The position numbers and the translations under genes were made by a program. Below the pieces are notes generated by a model. It was not told the origin of the DNA, made no database searches, and worked only from the letters and a program-made list of their open reading frames with translations. Shown in pieces: positions 24,752-38,500 of a stretch of DNA of 64,000 nt. The number at the start of each line of letters is the position of its first letter. The stretch's first letter is position 1. Source of the stretch: Trichoplax sp. H2 (Eukaryota > Placozoa > Uniplacotomia > Trichoplacea); contig NOWV01000056.1 of assembly GCA_003344405.1 (NCBI GenBank), positions 124,001-188,000 of the forward strand, given 5' to 3'.

Positions 24752-25765
24752 ATGCAATCCGAATGCAACGAATGGAATCAAAGTCATTGCTTCTGTAATC
24801 AATCTGAGACATCATTTCATATCACAAAGATTATCTTACGATGCATAGCGCCACCGGTATTTATCTTAGCTTTAGGTGGAAATTTCTTATCCGTTCTAGT
24901 TGTTTATCGTAAGAGAAGTTTACATAATCCGTCTGGTTTCCTTATAGCTACTTTGGCGGCGACAGAGATGGCTACAGGTTTAATCGTAACCTGCTATTTC
25001 TTTGCTTTTTCAGCATTACATTGTGGTATGTTGGAAAACTTTTGTATCGTTTTAGCCTATCTATCTACCACTTTCGTCTGTTTCTCACATATAACAGTAG
25101 GATTGATCTCAATCGATCGATACATAGCCATCACTAGGCCACTACATTATCCAATGTATATTACGAATAAACGACTCAGTAGGATATTAATATTATCCAT
25201 TACCCATAGCTGCTTCTGCGCCTCATTACCATTAATGAATTTGAACCAAATTCAACTTGGCCGCTACCAATATGTCGAATATTTATCTCTTTGCTGGATA
25301 GATATTACAGATTTAAGTGAAAATTTCATTTTCTTGGTAATAATGTATTCTGCTTTACTAATGGTAATATGCATCGTGGTTTCTTGCTATGTTCTCATTT
25401 TCGTTAAGGCAAATCAAATCCATCGTAAACGTCGAAATCTTGAATTGACAAAGAGCAGTGTAAGGCATCTGAGCAAGAAGTTAACTCGTACTATCCTAAT
25501 CGTTATTACCGTATATTTAATTTTTATTATTCCTTCAACAGCTACAATTCTGATTACTCTGAACCATCATCGATTGTTCTTATCCCCAACCATGTCTAAA
25601 ATTATGACTTTTTGGGGCCTACATATCAAAATCATTATTAATCCGCTAATATTTGGATTTTCTCATCGAGACTTTCGACAGAGCTATAATCAATTATTTT
25701 ATTATTTAGTAAAGCGTAGAAGAACTAGAATTTTCGATCAAGTGTTGCGTCCATCGATACAATAA
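24752..25765 (+). CDS. Class A (rhodopsin-family) GPCR, single copy
   Basis: Intronless 337-residue receptor with a Cys-rich N-terminus carrying sequons at N9 and N16. Seen in order: GGN at 42-44 in helix 1, Glu72 at the place where helix 2 normally has its conserved Asp, Cys98 at helix 3, an intact DRY at 122-124, loop 2 with Cys181, a basic third cytoplasmic loop (RKRRN, near 225-229), IIP at 259-261 in helix 6, NPLIF at 297-301 in helix 7, and helix 8 HRDFRQ. Loop 2 (LGRYQYV...CWIDI) has the same pattern as the other receptors in the window. A decayed paralogue with its 5' flank lies at 18.8-20.5 kb. Glu in place of Asp in helix 2 would alter the sodium/water pocket; whether it still signals is unknown. 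Confidence 0.94.
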   Translation: MQSECNEWNQSHCFCNQSETSFHITKIILRCIAPPVFILALGGNFLSVLVVYRKRSLHNPSGFLIATLAATEMATGLIVTCYFFAFSALHCGMLENFCIVLAYLSTTFVCFSHITVGLISIDRYIAITRPLHYPMYITNKRLSRILILSITHSCFCASLPLMNLNQIQLGRYQYVEYLSLCWIDITDLSENFIFLVIMYSALLMVICIVVSCYVLIFVKANQIHRKRRNLELTKSSVRHLSKKLTRTILIVITVYLIFIIPSTATILITLNHHRLFLSPTMSKIMTFWGLHIKIIINPLIFGFSHRDFRQSYNQLFYYLVKRRRTRIFDQVLRPSIQ

Positions 25766-27492
25766 TCTATCTAATAGCAATATATCTAAATTAAGCATAC
25801 CGCTCACGTGATTACGAGCAAAAGATCATCCCATCGGCTAGATATAGATCCTTAAATGGCTAATAAAACATATTGAGTTAAATTCACGAATTACTTATTA
25901 TTATGAATTAATTGGTAACGGCAACCTAGATCTCTTACATCATATTATTTTGGTATCAATTCTACGCTAGAAAATATAACAGCGACGTAGTAAACGACTG
26001 TATTTTATTACTATAATTCTAATAAAGTGTTACAAATTTCTTTTATTCAATTTTCAATAATATAGTATATCAAATTAGTCCATGAAAAAGACATGAACCA
26101 TTTACCAACTCTGTCCTTATCAATTCAAAAAATTAATTACTGTAATACAATATTGATGCACTTTCGAATTTTCCTATTTAATCGATACACCCATAGCCAT
26201 ACCAGTACTCACCGCTTTAGCTATTCTATATTAATAGGAGACAATACAGTACTTTGAAAATCTATGTTCAAAATAAATTAATACGATTGCTATCGAATAT
26301 GATATTGGGATTTCATCATCATTCTCGTTATAAAAATTTCAGACTTAAATCAGTAAAAGAATATATATTGATACTACAGTATATCATCGATATGCGATGT
26401 TTTACTATAGTATCTAAATTTTAATTTTTACCTTTATATTAGGTCTAGATTAAGTATACATACCTACCTGTATATATCAAAAAATTTTATGTCATTGTTT
26501 GCTTGCATTGAAAGCTAGAATAATTTATAATTGCTTATCTATCCTATTTTCCATTCAAGTAAGCATCAACAATTTTTCTTATTACCTATACTTTTTCCAT
26601 TAGTCAACGGCCGCGGCCCTTCTATGTTATAAGAAATTATCTCACCTCATTCAACCTATTTATAATCAGAACTTTGATGCTATTCGCGAATTCACCATAC
26701 CATAGGTTAATAGAATATCTCATCGAATACAAACACTTTGCTTGATTAAAAACAGATGCATAGTCATAATTTTTAACTGTACTCACATCCATCACTTATC
26801 TTCATGTATAATGCATCTAATTTATATTAAGGATAGATGATTATTGCTATCTTAATACCAAAGTTTTAAAGTTGTGATAGCCTATCTTAAGACTGCATTC
26901 TTCTGTAAACTTGAGACTCTATAGCTAAATAGTGTATGAATTTATTTCCGCTTATACACGTTAAATGCTTTATTCTATTAATAGAGATACATGCAAGCGA
27001 ATGCAACCTGGAAAATATGATGATAGTAAATTCGTAATATATAATTTGTTAATGAATGAAGTGATTGATTATGTTCTATGCATAGCTGTATTAATAATAA
27101 GGGAATAATCAGTAATATTATTTTGACTATTACATAGGTAACTTTTGTTCGAATATAAATGTACAGCTGTTGTATTTAATAATGTATTCTCGCAAGAATT
27201 AAGTTCTTGTCTCTATTTTAAAATATTAATTCATCCGTTTCTTGTTTAACGATAATCTCTAAGAGATTATTCACAAAATCAAAAAGCAGTTGAGTGTTTA
27301 AGTACTGGTAGTTGAGGGTTTTTGAATTGAGCGACAATAACCAGCTGATGTAAGATTGCAAATGTTGAATAAAAAGTTTTTTGCATGATAAATGGCCAGT
27401 AATACTCATGATATTGGTAGAGAAACATGTATTAAAAGTATTTTTCGAATCATAGAGAATTAAGAAAGCCTTTTCGTTTTAACTAACAGGGA

Positions 27493-27537
27493 GCATAACG
27501 CATATATAGACTTTCATAAAGTCTACATGTGTTATGC
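27493..27537. other. Long imperfect hairpin
   Basis: GCATAACGCATATATAGACT pairs with AGTCTACATGTGTTATGC around a tiny loop near TTTCATAAA. The arms are about 18-20 bp. There is no run of T's and no adjacent gene, so it may be a remnant of an inverted-repeat element. Confidence 0.6.
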
Positions 27538-28662
27538 ATAAATGATCGATTCACTATTCATAATTTTTATGTCGTCGTTGATTTATTGGATTTAAAAGGT
27601 CAAGTAGGCTATCTTTCAATAATTTTAAAATCAGTATTTTCCTAAAACAAAATTAGCTGTTGCATGAATCTTTGACGTTTATGAGGTTCAAAAAGTTCTT
27701 AATATTATCATAATTATCTGCACAAGAATACTTATTACCCAAAATTGTATTCTATTTTATGCAAACTTAGCTTGCTTTCATTCTCGTAGGGAATTTTATC
27801 ATGTCGTTTAACAAAACTTAAATTTTAGCTCTCATACGATTACTCAATTATATGATATCTAAACTCATAGGAATTCATTCATTAAGCCTTGATGCTAATT
27901 AATTTACGGTTGACATCATTCTAAAGTACAATAGTCTAATTTTAAAATACTTCCAGTATAATGTAGCTGTAAATCACTTATGAAGACATTCTCGAAGTTT
28001 CTATTTAGGATACTTATGAAATCGTAGCAGATTAGCGTACTATAGTAATCTGTAGGCTTACAATAATGTATTTATAATAAGTATACTTTAAATTTTGCTA
28101 CTGTAAGCACGATCTCTTGCATAATCATATTTAAGTAGATCTTCCTACTCAGCCAACCACTGTATTTATTTCTCCATTCAATTTTAATGAAAATTTAAAA
28201 GAAATTGCTTTCTGCAAAGTGATAAAAACAGCTGAGTGGGGTAAAATAAATTACTTAATTTCATGTTCAAGGTAGGATGACAATGAATAACAATAACTTT
28301 ATAGTACGAGTATTGCATAGCGTACCTAAATTATATCAACTTCAACTCATCTTAATTGCAGTACCAAATAGGCTTCAATAAATGATAAACTGATACGATA
28401 TTTCTACAGATTCAGCTACGTAATTAACATCTTTCCTCTTACAGTTAATTGTGTATTACAGATCAATTTCAATAAGTTCATTAGTATCTTGTAGCAACCA
28501 TTAATCATAATGCCATCAGCTATTTCTGACTTTGGAATACTCAATTTTAATTCATTCTATTCTCATTAAGCAGATTCTTGAATCTGAGGCGATATTAATT
28601 AGATGCTGATCAATCCTGATTACTAATATATCATTTAAATTATTTTCCATCGCGATTTCCTA

Positions 28663-28732
28663 GAAATTCATGCCACATATGACATTAACATAGAAAAGAA
28701 ATTCATGCCACATATGACATTAACGTAGAAAA
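28663..28732 (+). repeat. Tandem duplication of 35 bp
   Basis: Two adjacent copies starting GAAATTCATGCCACATATGA differ at a single base (ACATAG against ACGTAG). Confidence 0.95.
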
Positions 28733-30339
28733 GTGCGGTATCTACGTAAATCCGATAGAAGAATACGTTGTAAATTCACATCTAAAAATACCGCTGACGT
28801 CATTTCCTATCACTATTAGGAACTGATTTACGTGACCAATTATCTGCTATATAATATCAATATTATTGCGTACATGGGAACATTTTAATATAGAAATGAA
28901 TAGTAACATGGACATAAATGAAATTGAGCACCCATTTGGCAGCCCGTTGTCAATAACTCGTATAATTGCTATAATTTTAACAATTTCAGTAATAGACGTC
29001 CCAAAATGGAATTTATTATCTGCAAAAATTCAACGTGACTAGATTCTGGTTCCTAAATAATGACAATAGAAAATCATTTTGGAACTGAAATATCAATCGA
29101 TTCAAATGGACTCCAGTATTACTTTTTACAATAGAATTGTTCTACATCGAATTTATAAATGATGGGACTAATCTTTACTAATCACGAGTGGCGATACCTG
29201 ATATATTCTTATTTACAACAAAATTTATTTTTGTAATTCGTATAAGAATTGTAAAATAAGGCAGAAATTTCTACAGGTAAATGAGACGATGTGATCGTTG
29301 CAATAATTTCTGATGTTGATAATCCTGCGTAATTTCCATAACTGGAAATACGTATGCCCCATGTCATAATTTTAATTGAAACGTAAGCTCAAGGCTGGAA
29401 TTGATTATCAAGGCTAAAAAGCGGTACTACGTCAAGAGACAGACATTTTACAATGTTCTTTTTCATCTATTTAATAAATCTATGATAAATACGTGTGATA
29501 TGAATTAGCTAATTCTGTACAATCAAAAGCAATTAAATATTAAAAATTGTGTTATATTTAAGTTTTCTCGTGAGAATGATGAAATCATGTAAAAAGAACT
29601 TAATCTCAGATTATTTTGAATTTTTCAATAGGACTAATTCCGAAAACGATTACATGTAACCTTATTCAGCTGCTTTTATTCTTATAATATATATATCGAT
29701 AAAGAACTAACAATAATTTCATAAGCAGCAGCATACTTGATTATCAATCTGAGCTTATTGTTCGAAACCACGAAAGTAAAGTTGAATTATTTTGAATCTA
29801 ACGATAGAGTAGCTTAAATACGATTGAGATCTGACTTTTGATGTAAGGTATATCATTGTAAAACTCTAACACATTAAACAGTATCTAAAATCGCTGAGTA
29901 ATTGCGTCATGATAAGTCAGTTGCAGCAAAATGTAACCTAGTCATGATAAGAATTAAAACTCTGTAACATATATTTTACTATGCATGTAATATCAATATG
30001 TAAAGCTCTCACCTACAATAAAGCATTTCGTAAATTTAGCTAAAATAATTAAGTATAGTTTAAGTAATTATAGCATAGTTATACGCTTCCATAGGTGAGA
30101 AAATTTTAAGAAATTTTGAAATATTAGCATTAAGAGAATAGCAAATTATCTCCATTTCCATAATTGCAAAATGCATATTCTATAACATCATAAATGAAAC
30201 TAATCTAGCCGTCCACCTAGACCCCTTGTTTCTAGCATTTATTGTACAGTATGTGCGGTTTTACTCACTAGATAACAGTATTAAATTTTACTTTTCCAAA
30301 GTTGCTTAAAAGAGCAACTATTGAGTTGGTAATTTAAGT

Positions 30340-30757
30340 CATGTAGGTTATTAAAATCTTTTTGTAATAAGATTCATGCAATTGATATCTTGCCAATATC
30401 GCATTAAAATCCTTTTCTTCTATATCTAACTGTAATCTATAAGTTAAGCAAAAATGGAACGACTTTCTATAAAAACGTCACAGTAGGAACTTAAGCAAAA
30501 AAGCATTTAAATAAAGAATATTAACTAATCAAAGATCCTTTTATTAATAAGACTGAATAGCCTCACCAGTAATTTAACTCTATAATCCTTTCATTCTATG
30601 TCTACAGTAATCGATAAGGTAAGCAAAAATGAGACAGCTTTCCACTAAAAAACCACAGTAGGAATTTATGTAAAAATGTTTAAAACAAAGACTGTTAACT
30701 AATCAAATATCTTTCTGTTAATAAGATTAGAAAGCCATATCAGTAATTTAACCTTAA
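30340..30757 (+). repeat. Diverged tandem repeat, about 170-bp unit
   Basis: Two full units start near 30415 and 30581, each with ATCCTTTYMTTCTATRTCTA, GTAAGCAAAAATGRRAC, CACAGTAGGAA, and a TAACTAATCAAA...TTAATAAGA segment. A partial unit precedes them. Confidence 0.75.
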
Positions 30758-33700
30758 TGGTACAGTAAACAACATGCAGTAATCCCATATATTCAGCTAG
30801 CCAGCCTGATGGATATTCCAAGCGCGCTTTTATTTATCAAACCAGGAATTATGCCAATACTTCGATTGCTCTAACAATATAGGTTACATCAATATATAGG
30901 AGGCGAATCAAGATCTTCTGATTTTAAAGGTATGTTTTGAGGCAAGCTATCGTAGCAGAATAGATGATCTGTACATTAACCTATATGATGGTTATAACGG
31001 GTAATAGTGCAACGGAGGTAATTATTATTAAGTTAGCTAATGCCACGGCACATGAATGTAAAGATATTGATTAATAATCATAAAATGAATTACAAATAGA
31101 TTATACCGATTTCATTTCACCACGTCTAATCGGTTGAAGATATATTAGTTTCTTGGTAGTACCTATATATTTATATATATGGCATATAAATATAATCCGA
31201 AAATTTCTATGTCAAAGGATTATATGTTATACTATGCTGCATACATCTAATTCTTCATTCGTATTACGTAGTAGCACATTTAATTAAATCCAATCAACTA
31301 CTAACGATTGAAGCTGAGACAGTGCAGCAACTAATATCAATGCCGTCTGCTATCATAAGCAGTAGAAATATTAGCGAAGCATGAAATCATTGTAATGCAA
31401 TATTTCCATTTGCATATAAAAAAATAAGTGTATCGTAGATTAATAAATCACCTACGCGTATGGTAACTACCATAGCAGGCTTGCAAGGTATTTTCAGAAC
31501 TATATTGATGACATGTTCACTTAGATTAACATACAGGTACTGGTAATTCAATGCCTGAGTTAGAATAATGACTAATACTGTCTTATCCCCTACTTGCTGA
31601 AGTGAAGTTTTCTACATGCATACAATCAATCACAACGCTTAACTAATATGTTTGATATCCAAATCGCGAATCATAATCGTTATTCTGCCCCAAAGTTGAT
31701 GCTCAAGTAGATACTTACTGGTATACTATCATTTTCTAAGCTTGTGGGCTAATGACTAAATAGCAATCATAAGATCTTTGTCGATTTGGTTCAGGTTGAA
31801 GATTTTATCAATAATTCATTTAGTAAGGAAGGTTTATAAGAAGTCAAAAATAATTACTGGAATAAAAATTGAATGTCGTTTCGCAAGCATGAAAGATAAT
31901 TAATTAAAATAAATAGCACCGGTATTTGAAACCATTCACTTTAAAAAAATGCGATATACGTTGTTAGGCTATAAGTTTTACATGTAAATAATAATAATTA
32001 TGTTGCATCTCGGAAGTGCAATCACATTTGATTGATCATATAGTTTTATTCCAAGTATTAGATATTTGCCTTAATCATGTTATTTGATGAGAGCATATAG
32101 CAATTTTTCCTAATTATCTTGGTCAACTAAGCGGTTAATAAATTCACCTGATTTATGCGTTGCTCGTTTTAATATGTCTCGTTATCTTTCATGTTTTGGA
32201 AGTTTCATTAAATATTTAGCATGTAAACTTATTGGTAGAAAATTTCCTTCTAGATTGCAGTCAGTTTTATCTCTGTCTGAATGAACCTCAAGTAAATCAT
32301 GTGATTTCAATTTAGATTGAAATAACAAACTAAAGCAGAAATATATTACTGCGGCGCGAAGACATCATCATAGGAAGGCTTCTTTCAGGAAAGCATCTTG
32401 CTAATTATTCATGACCATTTGCTCTTCCTTTAGTGAAATTAGACTATGATATAGTCAATAAATATTATGATAATAATAGTAATAGATTACGTACATATAT
32501 AGGATAGTTTGCGCAATCTTTTTGGAGGCATATTTATCAATAATTAGTATTAAATTAAAAAATAAAACTTAAATGTATAGTATAAATTTATATTCAATTA
32601 TAATGAAATGAAAGTGAATTTTAGACCTTAATAAACATATCATTGACCATCAATGGTGCTCAATGAGATTATCCGTAAAATCTGCGATCCGCCTTAGAAT
32701 TCTAACGCTATCTTAGAACCCCATGTACTTATATAAAAATTTGCAGCTTTAATAATGAACCCCATCTATTCGATTTAAAATATTCATCCCTATAATTTTT
32801 TACTTCATAATATACAATTATCAAGAGATTAGTAAAATGAAATTAAAGTTAAATTTTTATCGTAACAATGTTCAGATAATAGCCTAAAGCAATAACTTTT
32901 CCGCCGAAAGCAAAATTAAATAAAAAATTCAATTTCAAGTCATTTGGACTGGAGTAGAAGTATAATAATATTTTTATTTACTGTATAACGTCATCCACTG
33001 TTGATATTGTGGGTATAGCTTTTGGCTGACGTTTTCCAATAAATCTATAGCTTTAGTGTAATCTTCCTCACATCAGGTCTTTACTTTGGTAAAATTGTGA
33101 TCTAATGGCTTACTTTTATGACAAAGTAAATTATTTGTAAGTTACCGTATCACAAATCAGGCTTGCAATTAGCAAAATAATGAATCATTGTGAAAAAAAA
33201 AAAATCAATTAACTCATCCACTATGTTTTAAATATAACTGATTCAATTTAGTCTAATGTTTATTTGTAGTAGTACGTGAAATGGTCGAATGAAATAAATC
33301 TACTTTCATTTCACAATGATTCAGTTTTGCTATTGAAGCACGATCTAGTCAATATTAATATTAGTCAAGGAATATCCTTGCAGATTCTAGATTTATTCAC
33401 TTACAATTGCACTGATGGAATAAAAGCATTTAAAGATAATTTAACAAGGCGAGCTGGCAACCTTATTCATATATTATTATTTAATGTGGAGATCAACCTA
33501 AAAGGTAAATATTAGTTGAGCACGACCAATAAGTATGGAATCGTCATAGTGATCTACAATCATAGAATAATCAATTTCAGGCAAGGTAACTATGATGATG
33601 AAGAGAAAAGCACAGTAAACATTGATTTTATTATTTTTAAATCTGAGGAAACAACCATTGTCAAGCCAATCAAGCCTTGATTCAATTAATATATTGCATC

Positions 33701-34250
33701 AAATCTATTAAATTGGCCTAAACAATAACACAGTCTACAATCAATTTCCGCCTCTTTATTCCAGTCTTAGACTACAATGGTCTATCGTATACTTATTGCC
33801 TATTGCCTCGTCATTTTAATATTGGTCTATACGATATAAAGGTCTTAATATTAAGGCCTGACATTTAAATATTATTTTCAATGCAATTTGTATAATATTT
33901 TAGTTCAGCCCGTGTACAATATATAGGTCTTAAATAGAAAGAAGCGTGGTATTATACGATTTTCTGTAGTCTAGACATAAATTGGCAGGAAAAATTAAAA
34001 GAACAGTAGTTCATATCGCGCCACATTTGGCTAACATCTCTACCTGCATATTCTGATTGTACTGTCATTGGCCAAAAAGTCAAAAAGTTATACACAAGAT
34101 TTAAAATCGAAAGCGATTTCTACTTTTATAATTACTGCAATATTCATCTTTTTCCATTTATAAAGTTCTTGGCAATCAATCTCCTATGCAAAGTTACTCT
34201 AGCGATATCGAAATCTTTCATCTTTACCAGCCATTTTTTTCGTGGCAACA
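30758..34250. other. AT-rich spacer, 3.5 kb
   Basis: No gene recognised. A 79-codon plus frame at 33276-33515 has ordinary composition but no recognisable domain or splice context. Confidence 0.35.
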
Positions 34251-34283
34251 AAAGAATTTCTAGGACCTGCTTTAGCTTTTTCT

Positions 34284-34313
34284 CATGAAGAGTATAATCT
34301 TATTCTCTTCATG
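34284..34313. other. Hairpin upstream of the GPCR at 34457
   Basis: CATGAAGAG is perfectly inverted as CTCTTCATG with a 12-base loop, followed by three tandem TTTCTAAA units. It lies about 145 bp before the receptor start codon, so it may be in its promoter or 5' UTR. Confidence 0.5.
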
Positions 34314-34456
34314 TAATTTTGATTTCTAAATTTCTAAATTTCTAATTATAATTATCAGTATTGCTTAAGGTTTCACCTCTGTACTATTAACTTGATATTC
34401 GATCTATAATCTAAATTTAACTGGGACATAACATTCCAAATTTTTTAACCTTAACC

Positions 34457-35599
34457 ATGGATTCTATCAATTCAACGCAATCTTCATTGCCATATTATTC
34501 ATCAACCAACTATCTGGCTATTGTTATTTTAATTTTGTTAGCCATTGCCTGCATATTAGGCAATTTATTATCTATTATAGTTATCTATCGTAATAAGAAT
34601 ATGCATGATCCGTCTGGCTTACTGATGGCCAACTTGGCCACTGCTGATTTATGCATCGGATTAATATTTATGACTACGACCGTTGTATACACATGGAAAA
34701 AGTCTTATATGTTTAACGAGTTAAGTTGTGCAATGCGCGCATATCTTATTACTGTTATAACCACTGTCTCGCAATTTACTGCCGCTTATATTGCCATAGA
34801 TCGCTGTATCTATGTCTGTAAGCCATTGCATTATCCAATGTGGATTACAAAATGGAAAATGGGATCCCTTATTATATTTACATGGATATTAGCAAGTTTA
34901 TTTGGTTCTATTCCGTTAATGCAGTTGGAACGATATGGCCTCGGTCGTTATACCTATGTCAGTTATATGTATTCATGCTGGCTAGATATAAAAAAATTTC
35001 AACAAAATGGCAGCATCTTATTATTGCTATTTAATACTTTTATTGGACTCTTGCTTATCGTTTCAATATGTTACATTATTATCCTGTATAAAGCTAAAAA
35101 AGTACATACCACTATTCAGCCATTTAGAAGGCAATTCAATATACGGCAGCAACTACCGACACGAATGGTTAAGCTATCATGGATTAATAAGCCTACTAAA
35201 ACGTCGGTCATACTCGTTGGTGTTTATTTGATTTGTGCAGCGCCAACAGCTATATTTGGTATAACTATGACATTAAATTTTGAATATTATAATGTTAGTG
35301 ATGCTTGCTATCGCGTTCTACTTTATTGGTGTATGTACGCTAACGCCTTAGCCAATCCATTTATCTTTGGATTTTCACATCGAGATTTCCGTCAGACATA
35401 TCGATCGTTGTGTTGTAAAAATCCTATGCGATACATAATGCAATTTCTACCGGTTAAGAAGCAGCCACCCAGTGGAAGTTTATCGTTTACGATTGTGCGA
35501 TCATCCGATAGTAACCATCATAGTATATCGCATTATCCAGCAAGCCGCTCAACGAGAGTGAACGCTGCTGGGGGGAAAAATGTATTTCTTGACTTTTAA
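34457..35599 (+). CDS. Class A (rhodopsin-family) GPCR with long C-tail
   Basis: Intronless 380-residue receptor, the most divergent of the four. Seen: N-terminal sequon at N5, GN at 35-36 in helix 1, Asp64 in helix 2, Cys91, DRC at 115-117, loop 2 LGRYTYV...CWLDI with Cys174, a longer third cytoplasmic loop with several Arg and Lys, ICAAP at 259-263 in helix 6, NPFIF at 300-304 in helix 7, helix 8 HRDFRQ, and a Cys pair at 319-320 that could be palmitoylated. The Ser-rich tail of about 60 residues has many potential phosphorylation sites. No ligand can be assigned. The shared loop 2 and helix 8 tie it to the receptors at 9.6, 12.5 and 24.8 kb. Confidence 0.94.
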   Translation: MDSINSTQSSLPYYSSTNYLAIVILILLAIACILGNLLSIIVIYRNKNMHDPSGLLMANLATADLCIGLIFMTTTVVYTWKKSYMFNELSCAMRAYLITVITTVSQFTAAYIAIDRCIYVCKPLHYPMWITKWKMGSLIIFTWILASLFGSIPLMQLERYGLGRYTYVSYMYSCWLDIKKFQQNGSILLLLFNTFIGLLLIVSICYIIILYKAKKVHTTIQPFRRQFNIRQQLPTRMVKLSWINKPTKTSVILVGVYLICAAPTAIFGITMTLNFEYYNVSDACYRVLLYWCMYANALANPFIFGFSHRDFRQTYRSLCCKNPMRYIMQFLPVKKQPPSGSLSFTIVRSSDSNHHSISHYPASRSTRVNAAGGKNVFLDF

Positions 35600-38500
35600 T
35601 ACTAGTTAAATGAGCAATGAAATAGTATTCTAATTCACTCTAGAAATAATCCAAAATTGTTTGCGAAATTTTTGAACTATGAAATATTTTTTGGATGAAA
35701 TTAAATTATAAAATGAAGATTTCGATTTTACGATTGAGCACTCATTTGTTATGGTATTGGTTAGCTTAACAGTAAATCCACTTATATACGGTAATCGCTA
35801 CTAGATGAAAATGTATTCTCAATTTTTAAATTCGCTCTCACTTAAAATTGATGAATTGCTATAATAAAGTATTCAGATTAAAATTTATAGATAATTTGTT
35901 TTTCCTTGCAGAATATCCAAGCGTAAAATCGATTTGCTGGTCATGATATACAACATATTATATTCTGTATCGAGATAAATATAAAAGTAAACAGTAAAAC
36001 CACGACCCTTTAGGCAATGTGATCAAAATTTTTTATCTATACCTTGTAATCCACTATAGCTAGTATCTGAAATCGAATGCATGTTTCGTATAATTTTTAA
36101 GTATTCTAATTTACGATAAATGCAGACTGATCCATCATTTATAGTGGATAAGAGAGACCCTAACGCAATTTGACCGATCGATCTTCCTTTCCTATTACGC
36201 GACGTGTTGATATCATTGCTCCCCCACCAATGCCATAGTAATATACGAAAATAAGTTACTCTGAAAATTAGAACTCTGCGCCGGTTAAGATACTTATAGG
36301 ACCAGAGCTACTAATTTTCTTATGAAACTACATTATTTACTCAAGTTAATAAAACAGCTATATCGAATCGCTATTACTTTTCTACATTAATCGCAATAAA
36401 TTGGCTTTGTTAGCAAGTACCCGCCTGCAAGGTTGCTATTCCTGCGATGTTGTATATTAATACTAGTACTGCAACATCGAAATTCTATACAGTATTTCTA
36501 ATGAAGACAGTAGTTGTTATTTTAAGAAAGTATACGTTTAAACATTAGAAGAGCTTAGGATACAAATAGTAGGGAATTGAGCTATTTCATCTTTTTTAAT
36601 TTAGCTCAGTTTACTGACATTGACTTTGTTTTTTTTTCTAGCTACAAAATTTTTCGACATCTTTCTATAGGAAATATTCATAGTAATCTTTTAAAGTATG
36701 GACATAGTGCCATTTTAAGTAACTAGAAAGATGGTTATTTCGTGAATAACATTAGCATCAACATCAATTAGCCACAAATTGAAGTATACTGATTTCTAAG
36801 CGATTGAAGTGAAGACAACGTAAATAAATTGTTTCGTTGGTCCTTTTATAAAAGTTATTTTAATGCGATCTGCACCATCGATATGCTGAAAGAAATGACA
36901 GGAAACAATAACGTTAATGAGGCTGTTCTTTGATTAACAAGGAAAATTCCGTGCATTGCTAGGGTAATTTTAAAGTAATGAAAAATACTCTAATTGTGTT
37001 TATAATGCGTCAATGCTGGCTTGCTCAATTTGAAGTGAAATTACATCTATAGCAATTTAGATTAGCTAACCTTTTCTCGCTCACCAAAACGATTTAGATG
37101 GAATATTTAGTATAAATTTTTAAAGTAAACTAGGGCAGAATCGAAATTAAATTAGCAGATTTTGCAAAAGAAAAACCTATTAACGTCATAGAAACATTTA
37201 TTTTTGCTTACTAGTGGGAGTATGGGGACGCCATTGATACAACGTTACAAGTTTCAATTTTCATTTTTGGGAATATCTGACAGAATATGCGGTACACCAA
37301 TATTCGCATTTTAAATAATAAATAGTTAACTGTAAGGTTAAAATTTCTAAATTTCACACATTTGAACTACATCAATATTATATTTGATTTGCTATAGCTT
37401 CGAAACATGCAGTATCAGACGTGCATGGACTACGACAGTCTTGTAGTACAATCATAAACAGGAGAGAGAGAAAAAAACATCAAGCAATTGTAACTTAGAT
37501 TTCGTTTCAATGATATTAAAATTTCATATTGGAAGAAAGTACAGTCAATATTCCTGTCCAAAAATAGCAAAATTTATTGTTTTTGGTCTGACGTCCGATA
37601 ATTTGCTTAACTGTATCAGCACATATTAGAGAATCATCAGCGGAATTTCTATTGCAGTATTTTCCAAAAACTATTCCAATTTAATTCTTGTTTAGAAAGG
37701 AAAAGATACCGCCAATAACTACAAACTTGAGATTTTTCAGTTCCATCTCTGATATAAGAAAATTGTAAGGATTTTACTTTATATTCGAAATCATCACATC
37801 TATTATATTTATCTTCCAATTTCTGATATAGTACCAAATATTTGACATCTTAACCCTATTAAATTACCCCGAATATTATTATTTCTCAAGATGAAATGGC
37901 AATTTCGTCTCGCAGAAAGCATTATTGTCGTCCATGACGTTCAAATGAAATATATTTACGCAATAGGAACAATAAGTACTATATTCACATGTTGTCATAG
38001 TCAGACTATAGTATAATTTCATTTAATGAATAAAAATCAATCCAGTTTTTATTATGCTTAATTAATGACACTAAAAATTACTTTAATAACTTTAGAGATA
38101 AATCGCCCATTTAAAATGTGTACGTATTTAATAGATATTTTTATCGCCTTGAGTGCTAATATCAACATCAATACTATGTAAGTAATAACGATCATGAGAT
38201 AAACAGTTAGGCGTTGTTTCTTGCTCATTCATCTTTTCTGTCACAGATCAACATTCCATTGACTTTATTACTTGAGATCCTGGCTTAGCATAAAATTCAA
38301 GTAAAAAAGATTATTTCTTTTAACATGTTTCAATTTATTTCCCAGTTTTAGATAATATGATCAATATTTAAAGATTATATCTAGCCTATGGTATGTCTAC
38401 GATAGACCTTGCATTTATATGATATTGGAAATCCTATAACCTCCCGATAAGCGATTTGAATTATTTTTATAAATCCTTTTAGTATTAAGTCCACTTAAGC

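Larger units (their letters stand above)
25766..30335. other. AT-rich spacer, 4.6 kb
   Basis: No gene was recognised. It contains an isolated hairpin (27493-27537) and a small duplication (28663-28732). The 63-codon minus frame at 27218-27409 has no features. Confidence 0.35.

Noticed and set aside
33276-33515. 79-codon plus-strand open frame
   Set aside because: No recognisable domain, splice sites or conservation evidence; ordinary for AT-rich spacer.
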